5,156 bases of DNA from Verrucomicrobiota bacterium (GTDB taxonomy: Bacteria > Verrucomicrobiota > Verrucomicrobiia > Chthoniobacterales > UBA6821): NCBI GenBank assembly GCA_016871655.1, contig VHCR01000120.1, positions 1 to 5,156 on the forward strand, given 5' to 3'. Position numbers and translations under genes: made by a program. A model generated the notes under the pieces. The model saw only the letters and a program-made list of their open reading frames with translations. It did no database searches and had not been told where the DNA came from. Below, piece by piece: positions 1 through 4,735 of this stretch (positions within the stretch are counted from its first letter, which is position 1; each line of letters starts with the position of its first letter).

Positions 1-625
1 GGCCGGTCAAACATTGGCCTCACTTGGTTTCACTGAAGAAGTCAAGCCACCTCATTTTTGTGTTAAAGCACCGGTAATGCCCTTCATCAAATTCCCTGGA
101 ACCGACACGGTCCTCGGACCCGAAATGCGCTCGACCGGTGAAGTGATGGGCCTTGATCACGATCTGGGCCACGCTTATGCCAAGGCACAAATGGCAACAA
201 ACTCCTCTCTCCCACTCGGCGGAAATCTTTTTGTCAGCGTCAAGGATTCTGACAAGAAAGCGATCATTCCTATTGTTCGCGATTTTGTAGAGCTTGGTTT
301 CAAACTTTTTGCCACCAGCGGAACAGCTGCTGTCCTACGAGAGGTAGGCATTACGGTAACACAACTCAACAAACTGAGCGAAGGACATCCCAACGTTCTT
401 GATATGATTAAGAGCGGCGAGATGCACCTCTCCATCAACACACCAAGCGGAAAACAACCACGTCGCGACGAAATCATTATCCGCAGCGCCGCTGTTGCCC
501 ATGGAGTGCCGACGATCACTGTTCTCCGCGCAGCCATTGCGAGCGTCGCCGCCATCCGCAGCATGCAAGCAGGACCGTTTGAAGTCTGCAGCATTCAGGA
601 GTTTCATGCTTCGTTGAAAAAGTAA
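1..625 (+). CDS. carB: Carbamoyl-phosphate synthase large subunit, C-terminal part (5' truncated by window edge)
   Basis: This is the last ~207 residues of the large subunit that makes carbamoyl phosphate from bicarbonate, ATP and glutamine-derived ammonia for pyrimidine and arginine synthesis in the cytosol. The reading frame is open from base 2 and the true start lies outside the window; the TTG at position 14 is internal. The first ~55 residues end the second ATP-grasp unit and carry the family signature GPEMRSTGEVMG. From about residue 70 (PLGGNLFVSVKD) to the end is the MGS-like allosteric domain, with FATSGTAAVL, the EGHPNVLDMI stretch and the NTPSGK loop followed by a conserved Arg-rich RRDE segment. 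In well-studied enzymes this domain binds effectors such as UMP or ornithine; which effector applies here cannot be read. The domain looks intact and ends at a TAA. No carA or other pyrimidine gene lies downstream in the window. Identification is very secure. Confidence 0.97.
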   Translation, partial: AGQTLASLGFTEEVKPPHFCVKAPVMPFIKFPGTDTVLGPEMRSTGEVMGLDHDLGHAYAKAQMATNSSLPLGGNLFVSVKDSDKKAIIPIVRDFVELGFKLFATSGTAAVLREVGITVTQLNKLSEGHPNVLDMIKSGEMHLSINTPSGKQPRRDEIIIRSAAVAHGVPTITVLRAAIASVAAIRSMQAGPFEVCSIQEFHASLKK

Positions 626-759
626 AACGAAGAATCAGAAAGTTAACCGCAAAGTTTGATTCAGGCGCATTACTGCCGTTTTGTTCTTTTATTTTTTCTA
701 AAAAATATACTTTGTGATCGCGATAGAGCTGTAGTCGATTCTGATCTTCATTATTGCCT

Positions 760-788
760 TTGTTTTTGAAACATCGAAGCGATAAAAT
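760..788 (+). promoter_or_regulatory. Putative sigma70-type promoter of the methyltransferase gene, close to its ATG
   Basis: A TTGTTT hexamer (760-765) is separated by exactly 17 bases from TAAAAT (783-788), a good match to -35/-10 spacing. Only five bases (789-793) separate the -10 from the ATG at 794, so transcription would be expected to begin at or within the start codon, giving a leaderless message. The rest of the 626-793 gap is AT-rich and has no gene. It holds a weak GGC/GCC stem near 664-677 followed by T-rich sequence, which might be a poor carB terminator, and an AT-only inverted repeat (691-697 with 700-706). This is a sequence-based inference only; AT-rich DNA yields such matches by chance. 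Confidence 0.4.
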
Positions 789-793
789 ATCTT

Positions 794-1450
794 ATGATTA
801 CAAAATCAGATATTGATAAAGGACATGCATTTTATACTCCTTTCACGCTTAAGCTGTACAATTTCATTGTACCTGTCTTTAACAATCATTTTGTTTGGAG
901 ATGTCCGACTTATTATCAATTAAGAGAGTATCGTCGTTACGTTACACCTCTTCATTTAGATATCGGCGTTGGTACAGGATTTTTTTTAAAGCGAACCCCG
1001 TGGCCTGCCGACACGCAACTTTCGTTGATGGACCTCAATCCAGCATGTTTAGAAGCGGCGGCTCGGTCAGTTAATTGGCTAAAGCCTACCATTTATTTAG
1101 CAGATATTTTTGAAGTACAACCTCACCTTGCCAATAAGTTCACTTCGATCTCAATGAACTATCTTTTGCATTGTCTCCCTGGCAATATGACCGTTAAAAA
1201 ACAAGCAATCAGCAATGCTGCATCAATGCTACGTTCCGGAGGTGTTCTATTTGGAAGTACTATTCTCTCGGATCCTGAATTACAAAATTTTTTGAGCAGG
1301 CGGGTGATGAGCTACTTTAACAAAAAACAATGTTTCTCTAATCTGGAAGATACTCATGCAATGTTGAAACAAGCTCTTGAAGAAAATCTATCACAGGTTG
1401 AAATTCAAATCATCGGTTGTGTTGCTTTATTCAAAGGAATCAAAAAATAA
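794..1450 (+). CDS. Class I SAM-dependent methyltransferase, substrate unknown
   Basis: This is a complete 218-residue cytosolic methyltransferase of the Rossmann-fold class I type. The SAM-binding glycine motif is HLDIGVGTG (residues 54-62). The acidic residue expected to bind the ribose of SAM is Asp79 in LMDLNP, and Asp103 in LADIF fits the adenine-binding position. A conserved MNYLLHCLPG stretch (120-129) and a LRSGGVLFGSTIL strand region follow, and the protein ends with a GCVALFKG strand. The N-terminal Y-x-P and WRCP elements (residues 14-38), together with NYLLHCLPG, match a compact stand-alone family I recall from diverse bacteria and fungi, usually annotated only as 'class I SAM-dependent methyltransferase'; the substrate is not known to me. 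The ATG at 794 is the natural start, with no Shine-Dalgarno upstream. By eye it is more AT-rich than carB. The amidohydrolase gene starts 38 bases downstream, so co-transcription is likely, though a shared pathway is not demonstrated. Confidence 0.9.
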   Translation: MITKSDIDKGHAFYTPFTLKLYNFIVPVFNNHFVWRCPTYYQLREYRRYVTPLHLDIGVGTGFFLKRTPWPADTQLSLMDLNPACLEAAARSVNWLKPTIYLADIFEVQPHLANKFTSISMNYLLHCLPGNMTVKKQAISNAASMLRSGGVLFGSTILSDPELQNFLSRRVMSYFNKKQCFSNLEDTHAMLKQALEENLSQVEIQIIGCVALFKGIKK

Positions 1451-1488
1451 TTTTTTATAAAATTTATCGCAGCAACTCCTCAACTCTC

Positions 1489-2649
1489 GTGAAACAACTT
1501 TTACAACAACTCCTCCCAGAAATCATTGAGCTACGACATCGATTACATGAGCATCCCGAGCTGGCTCACAAAGAATACGAGACGGCTGCATTAGTCGCTA
1601 AGACACTTAAAAAATTTGGTTATGACGTGACGGAAGGCATTGCAGGGACTGGCGTCGCTGCTGTTTTAGATTCTGGCAAGCCAGGAAAAACAGTGGCATT
1701 ACGTGCCGACATGGATGCTCTTCCCATTCAGGAAAAAACCGATTTGCCTTACGCTTCGAAAGTCGCAGGAAAAATGCATGCCTGTGGTCACGATGGTCAC
1801 GCAGCCACACTGTTAGCGGCTGCTGGAGCCTTGATCCAATCCAAAGAAAAATTTAGAGGAAAAATAAAATTTATTTTTCAACCTGCAGAAGAAACAGGAA
1901 CGGGCGCGGCGGCAATGATTGAAGCTGGAATTTTAGAGAATCCGAAAGTCGATGCGATCTTTGGTTATCACAATTCCACCAAATCTGACTTCGGTGTTTT
2001 CAAAACAAAAACAGGATGCCTCTTCGCCTCACAAGATGTTTTCACGGTAGTTATTCATGGCAAGGGAGGGCATGGAGCCTTCCCCCATCTGACCGTAGAC
2101 CCGATCTACATTGGCACCATGATCATCCAAGCATTGCAAGGAATTGTCAGTCGCTGCAGCTCTCCAGCCGAGCCTGTGGTTTTATCAGTCACTCAATTTC
2201 ATGCTGGCAACACTCACAACGTTATTCCCAGCGAAGCCTCATTCCAAGGGACGCTCCGAGCCATCACTCCAGCCAATCGAGCTATGCTCCAAAAAAAGTT
2301 GATTGAGATCACAACAAATATTGCCGCTTCTTTTGGAGCAACAGCAGAAATTAATTTTTCTTATTCCTTCCCACCTACCTTTAATCATCGTGAAGAAACT
2401 CAACTAACCTACGATGTCGCAAAAAAAATTTTAGGAGAAAAAAATGTTGTCTGGTTAGAAGAGCCTGGCATGGCCTCGGAAGATTTTTCTTACTACTTGG
2501 AAAAAATTCCAGGCTCCTATTTTTGGATGGGCATGGGATTAAAGGATGTCGCTCCTCATCAACCTTGTTATCAATTCAACGACGCCGTCATCCCTACTGC
2601 CGCTGAAATTCTAGCTCAGGTGGCAATAAAGTATTTAAACCAAAATTGA
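1489..2649 (+). CDS. M20-family metal-dependent amidohydrolase (IAA-amino acid hydrolase / N-acyl-amino acid deacylase type)
   Basis: This is a 386-residue enzyme of peptidase family M20, subfamily D, which cleaves amide bonds of N-acyl amino acids or related conjugates using a two-metal centre. Visible landmarks are RHRLHEHPEL (16-25), RADMDALPI (72-80), MHACGHDGH (96-104, with Cys99 and His101 as likely ligands), QPAEETG (131-137, with the Glu pair), His161, GKGGHGAFPH (191-200, start of the lid domain), GNTHNVIP (240-247), MASEDF (328-333) and His357 near the end. All expected catalytic and metal positions are present. I chose the GTG at 1489 because it begins the conserved N-terminus and gives the usual ~390 residues. 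A longer frame from 1417 overlaps the methyltransferase and adds 24 unlike residues. No signal peptide is seen, so it is probably cytosolic. The exact substrate cannot be deduced. The slightly unusual GYHNSTKSDFG replaces the common GLHxxP-type segment. Confidence 0.93.
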   Translation: MKQLLQQLLPEIIELRHRLHEHPELAHKEYETAALVAKTLKKFGYDVTEGIAGTGVAAVLDSGKPGKTVALRADMDALPIQEKTDLPYASKVAGKMHACGHDGHAATLLAAAGALIQSKEKFRGKIKFIFQPAEETGTGAAAMIEAGILENPKVDAIFGYHNSTKSDFGVFKTKTGCLFASQDVFTVVIHGKGGHGAFPHLTVDPIYIGTMIIQALQGIVSRCSSPAEPVVLSVTQFHAGNTHNVIPSEASFQGTLRAITPANRAMLQKKLIEITTNIAASFGATAEINFSYSFPPTFNHREETQLTYDVAKKILGEKNVVWLEEPGMASEDFSYYLEKIPGSYFWMGMGLKDVAPHQPCYQFNDAVIPTAAEILAQVAIKYLNQN

Positions 2650-2652
2650 TTT

Positions 2653-3102
2653 TTATTCTCGAACTTGCCTTTTCTTCCAAACCATCGCGGCACTTTTCAT
2701 TCGTGTAAGGATGTAATAAACGGTGTGACTCCGGATTCGCACCAGCTCTGCCCCGACAATCTTTGGGACAAAATCTTGAGGGACTGCTTGAAGTTCTTCG
2801 AGCGTCAATCCATTAAGTCCCTTACAAAGAATAGTCGTCATTGCTCGGGTGAGCGTCTGCACCTGTGGGCCTAGCTTAATGCGAAAGTGACAGCCACCAG
2901 CTTCATCAACTTTTAAAAAAACGCCAACGGAATCAGTACACTCTTCATCTTTGCGGATGTCTTCCAAATCAAAAGCCTCTCCCTCGCGTGGCTCCTGTTT
3001 CCTGGCTTGATCGGCATAGGAAACTAACGTCTCGCGTCGCTCCATCTCAGGAAGACCTTCCATGAGAGAAATAATTTCAGCTAATTTTTTGGGATAACTC
3101 AT
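2653..3102 (-). CDS. sufE: SufE-family sulfur-acceptor protein
   Basis: This is a 149-residue protein of the SufE family, which accepts persulfide sulfur on a cysteine and passes it to Fe-S cluster assembly. Support: an N-terminal helix (KKLAEIISLMEGLPEMERRETLV), an acidic lead into the presumed active Cys55 (DEECTDSVGVFL, aligning with ECQTPVFL or GCQSxVW in relatives), an Arg-bearing TLTRAMTTIL helix, GLNGLTLEEL, the VPQDFVPKIVG segment, and a terminal R-x-R-x-x-x-V-Y-x-I-L helix. It resembles the type I recall from actinobacteria and several environmental phyla rather than E. coli SufE. I start it at the ATG ending at 3102. A GTG at 3138 would add twelve residues of Leu/Phe-rich sequence that look like a membrane segment but come from pyrimidine-rich intergenic DNA overlapping a palindrome. 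It lies directly downstream of a rhodanese gene, its probable sulfur donor. No SufS or other Suf gene is in view. Confidence 0.82.
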   Translation of the reverse strand: MSYPKKLAEIISLMEGLPEMERRETLVSYADQARKQEPREGEAFDLEDIRKDEECTDSVGVFLKVDEAGGCHFRIKLGPQVQTLTRAMTTILCKGLNGLTLEELQAVPQDFVPKIVGAELVRIRSHTVYYILTRMKSAAMVWKKRQVRE

Positions 3103-3134
3103 GAGAAAAAATGAAAGAAAGAAGAAGAGAATGA

Positions 3135-3183
3135 CCACAAAGAACTCAAAGAATTAAATTTTTTTCTTTGCGTTCTTTTGTGG
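3135..3183. repeat. Imperfect palindrome between the sulfurtransferase and SufE genes
   Basis: The left arm (3135-3153, CCACAAAGAACTCAAAGAA) pairs with the right arm (3164-3183), with one bulged base and one two-base mismatch, around a ten-base AT-only loop. It begins right after the sulfurtransferase stop codon. It resembles the CTTTGTGTTCTTTGTGG-type extragenic motif that I recall as scattered through intergenic DNA of many environmental bacteria. In the transcript it would form a ~19-bp hairpin that could protect the upstream mRNA 3' end or attenuate sufE expression. It lacks a clean uridine run directly after the stem on the minus strand, so it is not a textbook terminator. No second copy is seen in this window. 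Confidence 0.7.
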
Positions 3184-4044
3184 CTATGTCCTCTCAATCG
3201 GCGCGCCAACGCGGTTTCCCCACTCCGTCCATGATCCATCATAGTTGCGGACGTTGCTAAATCCGAGCAGGTAGGTCAAGACAAACCAGGTATGACTGGA
3301 GCGTTCGCCAATGCGGCAGTAAGCGATGACATTATCACTTGGCTTGAGACCAAGCTCTTCTTGATAGATTTTACGGAGTTCTGCGGCTGACTTGAACGTT
3401 GCATCTTCATTGACAGCGCGTTTCCAAGGAACACCGCGAGCTCCTGGAACGTGACCACCACGGAGCACGCCCTCCTGCGGGTAGTCAGGCATGTGCGTGA
3501 CTTCTCCAGAAAATTCTCCCGGTGAACGAACGTCTACCAACGGAAGTTTTTGTTGGCTGTGTTTCAACGTATCTTCAAAAAAAGCTCGAATCTCTTGATC
3601 GAGACGTTTTGTAGGAACAGGATAATTGCTTGTTGAAAAATTAGGCACCTCACGTGTCAAAGGCCGTCCCTGGCTGATCCAGAGATCACGACCACCATCC
3701 ATAATTTTTACTTTCGTGTGCCCAAAAAGTCGAAACACCCAAAGCGCATAGCACGACCACCAATTAGATTTGTCCCCATAGAAAACACAAGTTGTCTCTG
3801 GCGTGATTCCATGACGTGAACAGAGCGCGGCAAAGTCGCTAGGTTGAATATAATCTCTGACGAGTTGATCTTGCAAATCACGTCGCCAATCAATGTGTAC
3901 CGCTCCTGGCACATGGCCTGTATCATAAAGCAAAATATCTTCGTTGCTTTCAATGATCCGTATGGAGGGATCTTTATAATGCTCGGCAACCCATTCTGTA
4001 GAAACCAAGACTTCAGGATGAACATAATTAGAATCGGAACTCAT
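3184..4044 (-). CDS. Two-domain rhodanese: thiosulfate / 3-mercaptopyruvate sulfurtransferase
   Basis: This is a complete 286-residue tandem rhodanese that transfers sulfane sulfur from a donor such as thiosulfate to a thiol acceptor through a cysteine persulfide. The N-terminal domain (about residues 11-125) shows the [13 protein letters not shown] signature but no catalytic Cys loop, as usual. The C-terminal domain (about 165-286) has [22 protein letters not shown] and the active loop [12 protein letters not shown] (243-254) with nucleophile Cys243, then [11 protein letters not shown] near the end. The CRIGERSS loop is the form I associate with actinobacterial CysA/SseA proteins, classed as thiosulfate sulfurtransferases, and differs from the CGSGVTA loop of E. 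coli mercaptopyruvate enzymes, so the true donor is uncertain. There is no signal peptide, so it is probably cytosolic. The ATG at 4044 is the first sensible start; it has no Shine-Dalgarno but a promoter-like sequence lies immediately upstream. SufE follows 81 bases after its stop, suggesting donor and acceptor partners. Confidence 0.93.
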   Translation of the reverse strand: MSSDSNYVHPEVLVSTEWVAEHYKDPSIRIIESNEDILLYDTGHVPGAVHIDWRRDLQDQLVRDYIQPSDFAALCSRHGITPETTCVFYGDKSNWWSCYALWVFRLFGHTKVKIMDGGRDLWISQGRPLTREVPNFSTSNYPVPTKRLDQEIRAFFEDTLKHSQQKLPLVDVRSPGEFSGEVTHMPDYPQEGVLRGGHVPGARGVPWKRAVNEDATFKSAAELRKIYQEELGLKPSDNVIAYCRIGERSSHTWFVLTYLLGFSNVRNYDGSWTEWGNRVGAPIERT

Positions 4045-4050
4045 GCGGAT

Positions 4051-4079
4051 ACCATAACCTTGATCTGACTAAAAACCAA
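4051..4079 (-). promoter_or_regulatory. Putative sigma70-type promoter of the sulfurtransferase-sufE unit
   Basis: On the minus strand TTGGTT (4079-4074) is followed after exactly 17 bases by TATGGT (4056-4051). Six bases then separate the -10 from the ATG whose first base is 4044, so transcription would begin at about the start codon, implying a leaderless mRNA. It sits just downstream of the terminator at 4084-4118, where a new transcription unit would be expected to begin. Evidence is positional and consensus-based only. Confidence 0.4.
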
Positions 4080-4083
4080 TCTC

Positions 4084-4118
4084 AAAAAAAAGAAAAGACC
4101 CAGTTTTCACTGGGTCTT
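4084..4118 (-). terminator. Rho-independent terminator of the rpmB-small protein unit
   Basis: A perfect 10-bp stem (AAGACCCAGT at 4095-4104, complement at 4109-4118) encloses a four-base loop. On the minus strand it is followed by a long T-rich tract (complement of 4084-4096, with a single C). This is a textbook intrinsic terminator for transcripts coming from rpmB and the 67-residue gene, whose stop codon lies about 30 bases upstream of the stem. On the plus strand the run after the stem is weaker (ACCTTTTAA), so any effect in that direction would be modest. No plus-strand gene needs it. Confidence 0.92.
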
Positions 4119-4148
4119 ACCTTTTAAAAAAGTTTTAATTTTAAAAAA

Positions 4149-4352
4149 CTATTTTTTCTTTTTTAACAACGGAAGTCCTGTTCGCTCATTTTCAGAAATC
4201 TCATATCCTGCAGGCATCTCATCGAGAGCTCCTGCTCCTGCAGCTCCTGCAAAATAATAAAGAGTTACTTTTTGCCCACCTTTGAGCTCTTGAAGACGAG
4301 CATGAAGAAAATAGGTCTTACCACTTTTTTTACTAACGACGCTGAATGACAT
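4149..4352 (-). CDS. Conserved-looking small protein of unknown function (67 aa)
   Basis: I do not recognise a named family. The protein is short and basic at its end (KKKK). It seems to hold two or three beta strands: SFSVVSKKSGKTYFLHAR, then VTLYYFAG, then a GYEISENERTGLPLL tail. The pattern of a TYFLH strand, a GG turn, YYFA, a short Ala/Gly segment, ALDxxPAGYE and ExxRTGLPLLKK resembles small hypothetical proteins I recall from candidate-phylum genomes, though that memory is unchecked. There is no cysteine, signal peptide or membrane segment. The middle Ala/Gly stretch (FAGAAGAGALD) is encoded by three GCTCCT units (plus strand 4228-4248). It lies 50 bases after rpmB on the same strand and just before a strong terminator, so it is likely co-transcribed with L28, and a role near the ribosome is possible but unsupported. 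The ATG at 4352 has only a weak AGAAAG purine stretch upstream. It is likely a real gene because of its position and ordered composition. Confidence 0.75.
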   Translation of the reverse strand: MSFSVVSKKSGKTYFLHARLQELKGGQKVTLYYFAGAAGAGALDEMPAGYEISENERTGLPLLKKKK

Positions 4353-4402
4353 AGTTTTTTTCTTTCTTGGTTGAAGTTAAGTTGACGTTTTTGAAAACAA
4401 AT

Positions 4403-4666
4403 TTAGATCAAACCTGCTTTTGAAAGAGTCACATAAGCACCACGCTTTGCAACAGTTTTCAAAGCACGTGCGCTGAGTTTAACGGTGACAAACTTCTTGA
4501 GTTCAGGAACCCAAATTCTTTTGCTTTTTAGATTAGGGCTAAAGTAACGAGGAGTCACAGCGGTAATATGCATACCGATACCTCCTTTTTTCTTAGCAAG
4601 ACCTCTACGATGAATTTTTGAACCGCGAACAGGCGCGGAACCGGTGATAGAACATTGACGTGACAT
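4403..4666 (-). CDS. rpmB: 50S ribosomal protein L28 (bL28)
   Basis: This is an 87-residue component of the large ribosomal subunit. It opens with MSRQCSITGSAPVRGSKI, matching the conserved MSRxCxxTGxxPxxG start of L28, and continues with PNLKSKRIWVPE, KFVTVKLSARALKTVAKRG and an AGLI end. Only one cysteine is present, so it is a zinc-free form rather than the paired CxxC form. The linker between the G-S-K-I segment and PNL (HRRGLAKKKGGIGMHITAV and on) is about a dozen residues longer than in E. coli L28, a variant I associate with some non-proteobacterial lineages. I start it at the ATG at 4666, because the frame upstream (to 4708) adds fourteen residues unlike any L28. There is no Shine-Dalgarno; TATTTT directly precedes the ATG. 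It sits between rph and the small unknown gene, which probably shares its transcript. Confidence 0.94.
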   Translation of the reverse strand: MSRQCSITGSAPVRGSKIHRRGLAKKKGGIGMHITAVTPRYFSPNLKSKRIWVPELKKFVTVKLSARALKTVAKRGAYVTLSKAGLI

Positions 4667-4676
4667 AAAATATGGG

Positions 4677-4708
4677 ATGATAGTGCCTTTTCGCCAAGGC
4701 AGGGTCAA
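4677..4708 (-). promoter_or_regulatory. Possible rpmB promoter with an internal inverted repeat
   Basis: In the 69-base gap between rph and rpmB, the minus strand carries TTGACC (4708-4703) and TATCAT (4682-4677). Their 20-base spacing is longer than the favoured 16-18, so this call is weak. Between them lies a perfect 6-bp inverted repeat, TGCCTT/AAGGCA (arms 4684-4689 and 4696-4701, six-base loop). It could be an operator or a small mRNA hairpin if transcription starts upstream. The octamer ATGATAGT occurs at 4677-4684 and again at 4726-4733. No intrinsic terminator for rph is visible in the gap. Confidence 0.25.
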
Positions 4709-4735
4709 GCAATTTTCCTAAAAAAATGATAGTTT

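Noticed and set aside
175..607. Two minus-strand open frames opposite carB (139 and 90 codons)
   Set aside because: They are antisense shadows of an unmistakable carB reading frame; their translations are Arg/Ser/Ala-rich without recognisable motifs.
691..706. AT-only inverted repeat as a carB terminator
   Set aside because: A stem made only of A-T pairs with a two-base loop would be too weak; no GC-rich stem with a T-tract is present.
1456..1463. TATAAAAT box as a separate promoter for the amidohydrolase
   Set aside because: No acceptable -35 hexamer lies 16-18 bases upstream, and the AT-rich gap makes a chance match likely.
1417..1488. Longer N-terminus for the amidohydrolase, starting inside the methyltransferase gene
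   Set aside because: The added 24 residues do not resemble the family, and the conserved N-terminus begins at the GTG at 1489.
2016..2306. A 96-codon plus-strand frame inside the amidohydrolase gene
   Set aside because: Out-of-frame shadow rich in Ser, His and Arg, with no motif.
3103..3138. SufE with a hydrophobic N-terminal extension (MVILFFFLSFFL), suggesting a membrane anchor
   Set aside because: It is encoded by pyrimidine-rich intergenic DNA and its GTG start lies in the arm of a palindrome. SufE proteins are cytosolic, and the internal ATG gives the expected length.
3276..4068. Several frames of 61-105 codons overlapping the sulfurtransferase gene on both strands
   Set aside because: They overlap a complete, motif-confirmed rhodanese gene and show no domain features.
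4667..4708. Fourteen-residue N-terminal extension of L28
   Set aside because: The L28 family begins at MSRxC, and the extension overlaps the promoter-like region and inverted repeat.
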